The translations under genes and the position numbers were made by a program. From positions 125,848 to 189,847 of the forward strand of contig NZ_MJGV01000002.1 of the NCBI RefSeq assembly GCF_001865015.1: a stretch of 64,000 nt of DNA, read 5' to 3'. The DNA is from Curtobacterium sp. MMLR14_010 (GTDB taxonomy: Bacteria; Actinomycetota; Actinomycetes; Actinomycetales; Microbacteriaceae). The notes beneath the pieces were generated by a model. That model did not search any database and was not told the DNA's origin. It was given only the letters and a program-made list of their open reading frames with translations. Positions within the stretch are counted from its first letter, which is position 1; each line of letters opens with the position of its first letter. This document shows, piece by piece, positions 16,154 through 23,017 of this stretch.

Positions 16154-16557
16154 GCGACACCGACGAGACCCGCGAGACGGACCAGACCCACGAGGCCGAC
16201 CAGACCGGCACGACCGCCGCATCAGGTGCCACCGCGGTCCCGACCGAGCCGCCGACGTGGTCGGCCACCGCTCTCACCGCCATCGAGGCCGTCGTTCTCG
16301 AGGTCCCCGGCGTCGCCGACGTCTTCCGCGCCCGCCCGACGGTGCAGAACGCCGTCTCCGCGATCCGCACCGGCGTCACGCCGACAGTCAGCCGCCTGGT
16401 GCTCGACGGTGCGGTGCTCCACATCGTGATCGGCACCGACGGCTTCGCGCCGGCTCCGGGCGTGGCCCGCGCCGTGCACGACGCTGCGCTCGCGGAAGCG
16501 GCACGACACCGTCTCGTGCTCTCGCGCGTCGACGTCCGCATCGCCCGCATCGGCTGA
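16150..16557 (+). CDS. Small Asp23-like protein
   Basis: A 135-aa protein starting within the preceding stop (ATGA). After a Thr/Glu-rich leader of about 38 residues, residues 40-135 repeat the Asp23 layout in degenerate form: ALTAIEAVVLEVPGVADVF, LVLDGAVLHIVIGTDGF, and ARAVHDAALAEAARHRLVLSRVDVRIARI. Third Asp23-type product of this operon and its last gene; a 48-nt perfect palindrome follows. Probably a partner of the other two in one membrane-associated complex (inference). Confidence 0.78.
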   Translation: MSDTDETRETDQTHEADQTGTTAASGATAVPTEPPTWSATALTAIEAVVLEVPGVADVFRARPTVQNAVSAIRTGVTPTVSRLVLDGAVLHIVIGTDGFAPAPGVARAVHDAALAEAARHRLVLSRVDVRIARIG

Positions 16558-16568
16558 CGCGACCCCAG

Positions 16569-16616
16569 GACGGACAGGAGGCTCGTGGCGGCGCCGCCAC
16601 GAGCCTCCTGTCCGTC
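16569..16616. terminator. 48-nt perfect palindrome, bidirectional terminator and dispersed repeat
   Basis: Arms 16569-16592 and 16593-16616 are exact reverse complements over 24 nt with no spacer; the core reads GGAGGCTCGTGGCGGC then its complement. It lies 11 nt from each of two convergent stop codons. A related copy is at 54811-54854. A perfect palindrome this long could also extrude as a cruciform. Confidence 0.85.
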
Positions 16617-16627
16617 ACCTGGCTGGG

Positions 16628-17521
16628 TCAGGAGTACCGGTAGAAGCCCTCCCCGGACTCCACGCCGTACTTCCCCTGGTCCAGGTAGTTCGTCTGCAGG
16701 TACGCGGCCCACAGCCGTGAGCCTTCGTCATCGCTCGCGGACGAGATGGCGTGGACCGTCCGGAGGCCGACGACGTCGATGATCTGGAACGGTCCCATCG
16801 GGGCCCCGGTCCCGATGCGCCAGGTCGCGTCGACCGTCTCCGGTTCGGCGACCCCGCGCAGGACGAGCTGCGCGGCAGCGCCCAGGAGCGGGACGAGGAG
16901 CGAGTTCAGGACGTACCCGGGCTGCTCCTTGCGGACGGGGATGGGGACCATGCCGATCTCGGTCGCGAACGCGAGGACCCGGTCGAACACGGCGGGGTCG
17001 GTGCGTGGGCTGCCCATCACCTCGGCGGTGTTCTGCCGCCAGATGTGGTTCGCGAAGTGCAGCGCGAGGAACCGGTCCGGCCGACCGGTGGCGTCGGCGA
17101 GCTGGCTCGGGAGCAGCGTGGAGGAGTTCGTCGCGAACACGGTCGTCTCCGGGGCCGTCGCGCCGAGCTCCGCGTAGATGCGTTCCTTGAGTGCGAGGAC
17201 CTCGGGGACCGCCTCGATGACGAGGTCGGCGTCCGCCGCGCACGTCGCCAGGTCGGTGGTGAGGGTGATCCGGGCGAGCCCGGCATCGGCCGCGTCGCGC
17301 TGGTCCTCGCCCAGGTCGGCGAGGTACTGCGCGCGGATCGTCTGCAGCCGGGTGCGCGCGGCCTCGAGCGCCTGGTCGTCGACGTCGTACGCGATGACCG
17401 GGATGCCGTGCACGGCGACCTGGAACGCGATCTGCGCGCCGAGGACACCGGCACCGACGACGGTGACGTGGGAGAAGGTGGTGCCGTGAGGGAACGTGGT
17501 GCCGTGAGGGAACGTGGTCAT
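16628..17521 (-). CDS. 3-hydroxyacyl-CoA dehydrogenase
   Basis: A 297-aa NAD-dependent 3-hydroxyacyl/3-hydroxybutyryl-CoA dehydrogenase. The Rossmann motif VTVVGAGVLGAQIAFQVAVHG starts at residue 19, followed by VIEAVPEVLALKERIYAEL, the catalytic-region ATNSSTLLPSQLAD and HFANHIWR, and the C-terminal dimerisation domain with GPFQIIDVVGLRTVHAI. It would oxidise 3-hydroxyacyl-CoA or reduce the ketone. The N-terminus is odd: TTFPHG is encoded twice by an 18-bp tandem duplication (17481-17516) and then again as TTFSHV. ATG 17521 overlaps the LtrA stop as ATGA. Confidence 0.9.
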   Translation of the reverse strand: MTTFPHGTTFPHGTTFSHVTVVGAGVLGAQIAFQVAVHGIPVIAYDVDDQALEAARTRLQTIRAQYLADLGEDQRDAADAGLARITLTTDLATCAADADLVIEAVPEVLALKERIYAELGATAPETTVFATNSSTLLPSQLADATGRPDRFLALHFANHIWRQNTAEVMGSPRTDPAVFDRVLAFATEIGMVPIPVRKEQPGYVLNSLLVPLLGAAAQLVLRGVAEPETVDATWRIGTGAPMGPFQIIDVVGLRTVHAISSASDDEGSRLWAAYLQTNYLDQGKYGVESGEGFYRYS

Positions 17522-18687
17522 GGGGTCCTGCTTCCTGGGAGGGGGACGGTGGCGACTTCCAGCACCACGACGATCGCGGCCACGAGCAGCGCCGTCGCCA
17601 CGAGCGAGGCTGCCGGCACGGCGATGCTCGCGACGATCGCGAGGGTGAGGACGACGACGGTCGCGTTCGCGCGGAGCGTGAGCGACGGCCGCAGGGCGAG
17701 CGCCCAGACGGCGGCGACGAAGACCGCGACGGGCACTGCGATGGTGGCGGCGACCGAGGCGTGCGAGAGGTCCGCGTGGCCGGCGTCGGCGCGCACCGCG
17801 ACCTCGATGCCGGCGGGCAGGGCGGCAGCGGCGGCGAACACGACGTAGTGCCCGTAGCCGAACAGGAGCGCGCTCGGCAGGCCGTGGATGTGCTCGTGCT
17901 GCTCGCGGGAGAAGTAGATCCACCACAGCCCCGCGACGATGACGAGACCGCCTGCAGCGAGGACCAGGAGCGGCGTCAGGTGCTCGGCGTCGTGCAGCCC
18001 GTCGATGACCGCGTTCGTGGAGGCGACGAGCCCCTCACCGAGGACGATCAGCGTGAAGAGCGAGTAGCGCTCGGCGATGTGGTGTCGGTGCCACGGGGTC
18101 GTCGCGGTGCCGGACTCCGCCCACACCGGGACGGCCATCTCGAGCAGCACGAAGACCGGCGCCACGAACGGCATGGAGCCGTCGGGCAGGACCAGCATCA
18201 GGGCCCACAGCGCCTGCACGACGACGATGCCGACGGCGTAGCGGACCGCGTTCGGCCGGTACGCCGGGCTGGACACGGCAGCACGGATCCACTGCGCGAC
18301 GAGGGCCAGGCGCATCACCACGTAGCCGATGACGACGACGGTGAAGTCGCCGTCCTGCATCGCCGGACCGACCCCCGCGGCGAGCACGAGCACGCCGGCC
18401 ATCTGCACGAAGGTCGTGACGCGGTACAGCCAGTCGTCGGTGTCGAACGAGGTGGCGAACCACGTGAAGTTGATCCACGCCCACCAGATCGAGAAGAAGA
18501 CCAGCGCGTACGACAGGACCGCGGCCGTGACGTGGCCCTCGGCCTCGATCTCGTGCAGGTTCGTCGCGGCGAAGCCCACCGCGACGACGAACACCAGGTC
18601 GAACAGCAGCTCGAGCGGACTCGCGGCGCGGTGGTCCTCCGCGGGGTCGCGGGGTGCCATGCGGCGGAGTCCGGTCAGCGGGGGCAC
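17518..18687 (-). CDS. Low temperature requirement protein A (LtrA) family membrane protein
   Basis: A 389-aa polytopic membrane protein of the LtrA family, with about ten to twelve hydrophobic segments. The family motif SPLELLFDLVFVVAVG occurs at about 23-38, and WWAWINFTWFATSFDTDDW and HHIAERYSLFTLIVLGEGLV are highly characteristic. Function is unproven; the family is named for a Listeria cold-growth mutant. GTG 18687 gives the full frame; ATG 18660 (MAPRDPAEDHR), nine codons downstream, is equally plausible. Overlaps the dehydrogenase by 4 nt, so the two are cotranscribed although their roles are not obviously linked. Confidence 0.88.
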   Translation of the reverse strand: MPPLTGLRRMAPRDPAEDHRAASPLELLFDLVFVVAVGFAATNLHEIEAEGHVTAAVLSYALVFFSIWWAWINFTWFATSFDTDDWLYRVTTFVQMAGVLVLAAGVGPAMQDGDFTVVVIGYVVMRLALVAQWIRAAVSSPAYRPNAVRYAVGIVVVQALWALMLVLPDGSMPFVAPVFVLLEMAVPVWAESGTATTPWHRHHIAERYSLFTLIVLGEGLVASTNAVIDGLHDAEHLTPLLVLAAGGLVIVAGLWWIYFSREQHEHIHGLPSALLFGYGHYVVFAAAAALPAGIEVAVRADAGHADLSHASVAATIAVPVAVFVAAVWALALRPSLTLRANATVVVLTLAIVASIAVPAASLVATALLVAAIVVVLEVATVPLPGSRTP

Positions 18688-18715
18688 GGGTTCTGCTTAC
18701 ACGGCTGGGACGCGC

Positions 18716-19612
18716 TCAGTAGAAGTTGTTCGCCTGCGAGTGGCCCCACGCGGCACACGGGGTGCCGTAGGCGGCGGAGATGTACTGCAGCCCCCAGGTC
18801 ACCTGGGTGGTGGCGTTGGTCTGCCAGTCGGCTGCGACCGTCGCCATCTTCGACCCGGGCAGGGCCTGCGGGATGCCGGCGGCGCCGCCGTTCGGGTTCA
18901 CGGCCCGGTAGTCCCAGCCGGACTCCTTGGTCCACAGGTTGTCCAGGCACTGGAACTGGTCGGCACCCCAGCCGAAGCGCGACGCGGCGAGGGCACTCGC
19001 GGTCGCCTTCGCACCGGCGGGCGTGTTCGCCGCCGCCTGGGCTGCTGCGGCCTTCGCGGCGGCCGCTGCTGCTGCGTCGGCTGCGGCCTTCACGGCTGCG
19101 GCGTCAGCCCGGGCCTTGGCGGCGGCGACCCGGGCGTCGGCGTCGCGCTTGTCCTGGTCGGCGCTCGCCTGGGCGACGTCCTGCACGGTGTCGACGGTCG
19201 ACTCGATCCGGTCGCCGAGCGCGCCGCTGGAGAGCGTCCGGTAGTCGGAGAGTGCGGAGATGCGCCGCTCGAGTGCCGTGGTGTCCGTCTTGTCGTTGGC
19301 GTCCGCGACGACCGTGCGCGCGGTGACGATGGTCGCCGCCGCCTGGGCCCGGTCGAGGTCGGTGCCGTGCAGCGCCGGCGTCGCGGAGGCGCTGGCGGTC
19401 GGGACGCCGAGCGCCTCACCGATGGCCGGCTGGGTGCCGACGGCGAGGGCGCCCCCCGCGACCGCGAGGACCGCTGCGCCGCTGACGGCGAGGCCACCCC
19501 GCTTGTGGAGGGTCCGGCGGAGCCGGCGGCTCGGGGTGTCCAGCGCCTGACGGCGGGTGGTGGGGGTGGTGCTCGGGCTCGTGCTCGGGGGGAGAGGGTG
19601 CTGTCCTGTCAT
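18716..19612 (-). CDS. Lytic transglycosylase-like cell-wall hydrolase
   Basis: A 298-aa protein with an N-terminal membrane segment or uncleaved signal (about 40-60), a charged Ala-rich coiled-coil stretch (about 155-197), and a C-terminal transglycosylase SLT-type domain from about 205. The catalytic glutamate is Glu230 in LWTKESGWDYRAVNPNGG, followed by GIPQALPGSKM and WGLQYISAAYGTPCAAW. It should cleave peptidoglycan outside the membrane. The 235-bp leader upstream carries an exact GTAAC-N6-GTAAC pair, the MtrA consensus, so control by the MtrAB two-component system is likely. Confidence 0.9.
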   Translation of the reverse strand: MTGQHPLPPSTSPSTTPTTRRQALDTPSRRLRRTLHKRGGLAVSGAAVLAVAGGALAVGTQPAIGEALGVPTASASATPALHGTDLDRAQAAATIVTARTVVADANDKTDTTALERRISALSDYRTLSSGALGDRIESTVDTVQDVAQASADQDKRDADARVAAAKARADAAAVKAAADAAAAAAAKAAAAQAAANTPAGAKATASALAASRFGWGADQFQCLDNLWTKESGWDYRAVNPNGGAAGIPQALPGSKMATVAADWQTNATTQVTWGLQYISAAYGTPCAAWGHSQANNFY

Positions 19613-19824
19613 CGTTTCCGGTGGTCAGGCGGCTCCGTGGGTGCGCGCTGCGTCGTCGCACGGGCACCGGGAGCCGGGGGAGACCGGACGGTGGTGTGGG
19701 GCCCGTCCGTCCGCCGGTGCAGGGCCGTGTGGGGCGGCCGCCGCGGTGGCGAAGCGGCAACGATGACTCGTCACCCTGAACGGACGGTCCGTCGCAGGCC
19801 CGGTGAAGCCCCCCTCGACGCCTG

Positions 19825-19840
19825 GTAACGGTTCGGTAAC
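19825..19840. promoter_or_regulatory. MtrA-type direct repeat (GTAAC-N6-GTAAC)
   Basis: GTAAC at 19825-19829 and 19836-19840 with exactly 6 nt between, matching the published MtrA direct-repeat consensus. It is 213 bp upstream of the lytic transglycosylase start. In actinobacteria MtrA controls cell-wall hydrolase genes, which fits this neighbour. Confidence 0.6.
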
Positions 19841-19847
19841 GGGCGGT

Positions 19848-20309
19848 TCAGCGGTCCGAGCTGGCATTCTCCTGAGCGGTCCGACCCTGCGCCACACGCT
19901 CGAGGGCATCGAGGGCCTGGGCGATCGCAGCGACGTCGTCGGCGGGCAGTTCCTCGATGAGCTCGGCGACCAGTCCGGTGCGTCGGGAGCGGGCCTCCTC
20001 GACCGCCGCGATCCCGTCCTCGGTGGCGCTGACCATGAACGCGCGACCGTCGGTGGGGTCGGCCTCACGAGCGATGAACCCGCGCTGTTCGAGCTCCGTC
20101 AGGATGCGGGTCATCGTGGGCTTCGTGACGACCTCGATCCGCGACAGGTCGCCGGGACGCAGGGGTCCGTGGGCCTGGATCGTGGCGAGCGCGGAGATGA
20201 TCCCGTACCCGAGCGAGGCGGAGTCGGTGCGGGCACGGCGGTTGATCCGTCCGACCGCTCCGGCGAGGCGCGCGGCGACCTCGGTGCGGTCCGTCTGCCG
20301 AGTGCTCAT
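19848..20309 (-). CDS. MarR-family transcriptional regulator
   Basis: A 153-aa winged-helix regulator. The DNA-binding core is LRPGDLSRIEVVTKPTMTRILTELEQRGFIAREADPTDGRAFMVSATEDG (about 54-105), with recognition helix KPTMTRILTELE and wing DPTDGRA, flanked by dimerisation helices. ATG 20309 is chosen over upstream in-frame codons that lack family similarity. Targets are unclear: the gene stands alone between the transglycosylase leader and a GntR gene, and self-regulation or a distant efflux gene is likely. Confidence 0.9.
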   Translation of the reverse strand: MSTRQTDRTEVAARLAGAVGRINRRARTDSASLGYGIISALATIQAHGPLRPGDLSRIEVVTKPTMTRILTELEQRGFIAREADPTDGRAFMVSATEDGIAAVEEARSRRTGLVAELIEELPADDVAAIAQALDALERVAQGRTAQENASSDR

Positions 20310-20420
20310 CTGCTGCTCCGGGAGTGCTCGTCGGGTGGGTTCCCGCGATGCTACCGGGTGGCTGCAGCCTGCTGCTGGGAGTCCTCGGGCGGGGTGTCGG
20401 CCGACCACGGGGGACGCACG

Positions 20421-20453
20421 AACCGCCCGTCTCGGTGGTCGCGACGGGCGGTT
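20421..20453. terminator. Hairpin downstream of the GntR gene
   Basis: AACCGCCCGTC (20421-20431) and GACGGGCGGTT (20443-20453) are perfect 11-nt arms around an 11-nt loop. It is 39 nt after the stop of the minus-strand GntR gene and upstream of MarR, so it most likely ends GntR transcription. Confidence 0.65.
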
Positions 20454-20492
20454 GCTGTGTGAGTGTTCAGGTACTCGCAGAATTGAAGGTCG

Positions 20493-21143
20493 TCAGCGCT
20501 TCTCGCCGGGCAGCTGGTGGATGGCCTCGGTCGCGAGTTCGGCGGCGACGTTGTCCCCGTTCTCGGTGGCGGCGCGGAGGGCGCGGAAGTCCTCGGTCAT
20601 CCGGTCCCAGTCGACGAGCTGGTCGAGGTTCGGCAAGCGCAGCCGGAAGGCCAGACCGTCCATCGTGTCGATGCAGACGCGCTGCAGGTTCGGGTTGCCG
20701 CACTCGGCGACGTAGAGCGCGAAGACCCCGAGGGCGTCGGTGTTCACGGCGGCGACGTCGTGCGACTCGAGCTCGCCGATGGTGCGGTCGAGCGCGGTGA
20801 GGATCTTCTTCCGGGACGCCGTCGTGAGTCGGGGCACCGCGAGCCGGACGACGCCGCCGAAGAGCACGCCGAGGGTCTGCATGGCCTCGATCACCTCGGA
20901 CGGGTCGGGCGTCGTCACGCGCGTGTAGCGGTTCGGCGCCATCTCGATCAGGCCGGCGCGGGCGAGCTGGCTCAGGGCCTCGCGGATGGGGGTGCGGGAG
21001 ACACCGAGCCAGGAGATGAGCTCGTCGTCGTTGAGGCGCTCTCCCGGTTCGAGCGTGCCGTCCATGATCGCCTCGTGGATCTTCTGACGGACGGTGTCGC
21101 GGAGCAGCTGGTGCTCGGTCGGAGCGCTGGTGGGGACCGGCAT
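20493..21143 (-). CDS. GntR-family regulator, FCD subgroup
   Basis: A 216-aa transcription factor. Winged helix at about 10-75: QKIHEAIMDGTLEPGERLNDDELISWLGVSRTPIREALSQLARAGLIEM, followed by the wing NRYTRVTTP. The C-terminal helices (80-210) form an FCD-like effector domain. ATG 21143 is preceded by GAAGGAAACG, a good ribosome-binding site; an in-frame ATG 21 codons upstream lacks one. No neighbour is an obvious target. Confidence 0.88.
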   Translation of the reverse strand: MPVPTSAPTEHQLLRDTVRQKIHEAIMDGTLEPGERLNDDELISWLGVSRTPIREALSQLARAGLIEMAPNRYTRVTTPDPSEVIEAMQTLGVLFGGVVRLAVPRLTTASRKKILTALDRTIGELESHDVAAVNTDALGVFALYVAECGNPNLQRVCIDTMDGLAFRLRLPNLDQLVDWDRMTEDFRALRAATENGDNVAAELATEAIHQLPGEKR

Positions 21144-21248
21144 GTCGTTTCCTTCGGGTCGGGTTCGTCCGGTTCGACCAGGGATCTGTACGGACGCATC
21201 GGTCACGATACCTGATATGCGAACGGCGTTGCGCTCGGATCGGGAGTG

Positions 21249-21695
21249 TCAGGTCGTGGTGCGCAGCATCGCCAGCGTCCGCTCGTCCTCGGCTCCGTCC
21301 CACCAGCGCTCGAGCACCGCGCGGAAGGGTGCCGGGTCCGGTGCGACCGCCGCGAACAGGGTCATCGAGGACCGGAGCTTCAGCGCGTCGATCCCTCCCA
21401 TGAGCGCCTCCACGTTCGACGCCGGTGCGGTCGCGGCAGCGTCGGTGACCTCGCGGAGCCGGCTGCCCAGCACGGGGTGCGCGAGGTACGCCCTGGCCTC
21501 GTCGGGGCCGGTCAGTGCGTACCGTTCCGCGGTGGCGCTGCGCCCGAGCCCGGCGAGCTGGGGGAACACGAACCACATCCAGTGCGAGGACTTGCGGCCC
21601 CGCCGGAGCTCCGCCAGGGCCACCTCGTGCACGCCGTCCTGCGCCCGCACGAAGCGGTCGAGGTCGAACGGGTCGCGCTCGTCGGCGCCGCTCAC
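21249..21695 (-). CDS. DUF1810 family protein
   Basis: A 148-aa cytoplasmic protein of the DUF1810 (YfeX/calpastatin-like) family, recognisable from DLDRFVRAQDGVHEVALAELRRGRKSSHWMWFVFPQLAGLG, ALTGPDEARAYLAHPVLGSRLREV and KLRSSMTLFAAV. The function is unknown. GTG 21695 overlaps the TGA of the DUF2071 gene (GTGA). Last gene of a three-gene operon with DoxX-like and DUF2071 proteins. Confidence 0.85.
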   Translation of the reverse strand: MSGADERDPFDLDRFVRAQDGVHEVALAELRRGRKSSHWMWFVFPQLAGLGRSATAERYALTGPDEARAYLAHPVLGSRLREVTDAAATAPASNVEALMGGIDALKLRSSMTLFAAVAPDPAPFRAVLERWWDGAEDERTLAMLRTTT

Positions 21696-22537
21696 CGGAC
21701 CACGTCTCCCCAGCCGTACCGGACCGTCGTGCCGTCGAGCACGAGCAGCGAGTCCGGTGCGCGGTCGAACAGCCCCGGCAGACCGACGGCGTCGGGCAGG
21801 TCGCCCTCGAGCCGCTCGAGCCGGGCCCGTCGCAGGACGAGCTGCGGGTGGTGGCGCTGCCAGAACACCGTCTGCGCGAGGAGCGTCGCGTGGATGCCCG
21901 CTCGTGTGGTGAGCTCGGCGGCCAGGGGCGAGTCGTCGACCTCCCCGGCCACGACCCGGACGGTGGCGGCGGGACGGGGCCGTGCCGAGCCTCCGTCCCG
22001 GAGCGGCCGGAGCGGCCGGAGCGACCCGAGCGACCGGAGCGACCGGAGTGACCGGAGTGACCGGAGCGACCGCAGCGACCCGAACCGGTCCCTCCACCCG
22101 TCCGGCTGCCGCACCGAGCGGTACTCCAGCGTGTCCCCGCGGCGGCGACCACCGGCGCGGGCGAACGTGTACGGCACGCCGAGCAGGGCGTGCGCGGCGA
22201 CGATCGCCGGCACGTTGTTCGTGTCCACCGTCCGGTACACGACCCCGTGCCGGCCGCGGTCGTCCACGGTGAGGACCTCGATCGTCACCTCGGTCATCGA
22301 CCCGAGCCGACGCGACGGCGGGAACGGCGGGACGGCGGTCTCGCGGAAGACGTAGGCGGACAGCCCGGCCCAGGCGCTGCCGTCCACGACGTCGGGACGG
22401 ACCCCGCGGGGGAGCAGCGGTGCGAGGGCCTCCGGGTCGTGCCGCCAGTGCGCGAAGACGACGTCGTCCCACGCGTGGACGGTCACCGGCCGGTGGAGCA
22501 GGGGCTCCGAGGCCCGGTCCCGCGGGGCGACGATCAC
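21692..22537 (-). CDS. DUF2071 (YqjF-like) family protein with an internal nonapeptide-type expansion
   Basis: A 281-aa protein of the DUF2071/YqjF family (acetoacetate-decarboxylase-like fold): VTVHAWDDVVFAHWRHDPEALAPLLPRG at the N-terminus and later AGLSAYVFRETAVPPFPP and HPQLVLRRARLERLEGDLP. Role unknown. Residues about 153-180 are an expanded run of SLR triplets encoded by a 9-bp minisatellite; it lies in a variable part between conserved blocks and keeps the frame. GTG 22537 overlaps the DoxX-like gene stop, and its own stop overlaps the DUF1810 start. Confidence 0.82.
   Translation of the reverse strand: MIVAPRDRASEPLLHRPVTVHAWDDVVFAHWRHDPEALAPLLPRGVRPDVVDGSAWAGLSAYVFRETAVPPFPPSRRLGSMTEVTIEVLTVDDRGRHGVVYRTVDTNNVPAIVAAHALLGVPYTFARAGGRRRGDTLEYRSVRQPDGWRDRFGSLRSLRSLRSLRSLRSLGSLRPLRPLRDGGSARPRPAATVRVVAGEVDDSPLAAELTTRAGIHATLLAQTVFWQRHHPQLVLRRARLERLEGDLPDAVGLPGLFDRAPDSLLVLDGTTVRYGWGDVVR
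21999..22079. repeat. In-frame 9-bp minisatellite within the DUF2071 gene
   Basis: Nine consecutive units of CGGAGCGAC or close variants (CGGAGCGGC twice, CGGAGTGAC twice, CCGAGCGAC and CGCAGCGAC once each). On the coding strand they give repeated Ser-Leu-Arg or Pro-Leu-Arg. Because the unit is three codons, copy-number change would alter length without a frameshift. Confidence 0.9.
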
Positions 22538-22944
22538 CGGCGGGGTGCGTGCCGGCCGACGCGCAGGGCCCAGGCGACGAGCGGGGCCTGCAGGGGCAGC
22601 CGGACGACGGCGACGAGCCGCGAGGCCCTGGTCGAACGGGGGCTGTCGAGCAGGTCGCGCGCCATCTTCACGTTGGCGGGGAAGACCGCGACGAAGAGCG
22701 CGGCGGCGGCGAGCCCGGCGGCTCGTCGGGTGGCGGGCACGGCGAGGCAGGCGGCGATGCCGAGCTCGGCGATGCCGGACGCCAGGGTCGTCGTGCGCGG
22801 CGGCAGACCGGCCGGCACGATGCGGTCGTAGCCGCGCGGGCGGAGGAAGTGCGTGGCACCGGCGCCGCCCAGCAGGACGGCGAGCACGGCCGCCGTCCTG
22901 GAGGCGCGCCTGGCGCGGTCGGAGCGTCGTCCCATGGCGCCCAT
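22534..22944 (-). CDS. DoxX-like small membrane protein
   Basis: A 136-aa membrane protein with about four hydrophobic segments (AAVLAVLLGGAGATHFL, TLASGIAELGIAACLAV, AGLAAAALFVAVFPANV, LPLQAPLVAWAL). The HFLRP and ELGIAACL, FPANVKMA elements match the DoxX/YphA group. Function is uncertain (redox or membrane stress roles have been proposed for DoxX). First gene of the operon with DUF2071 and DUF1810. Start at ATG 22944 has GAGGG upstream; ATG 22935 is the alternative. Confidence 0.78.
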   Translation of the reverse strand: MGAMGRRSDRARRASRTAAVLAVLLGGAGATHFLRPRGYDRIVPAGLPPRTTTLASGIAELGIAACLAVPATRRAAGLAAAALFVAVFPANVKMARDLLDSPRSTRASRLVAVVRLPLQAPLVAWALRVGRHAPRR

Positions 22945-23017
22945 CGTGGCCCTCGGAGCCCGGAGGCACCACAGGATGCTGTCAGCCGCCGGACCCGGCA
23001 CCGGACCCGCAGCCGGC

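Noticed and set aside
19613..19824. ydaO (cyclic di-AMP) riboswitch upstream of the lytic transglycosylase
   Set aside because: Such leaders are common before wall hydrolase genes, but I could not align this 5' region to the conserved riboswitch core; a covariance search would decide.
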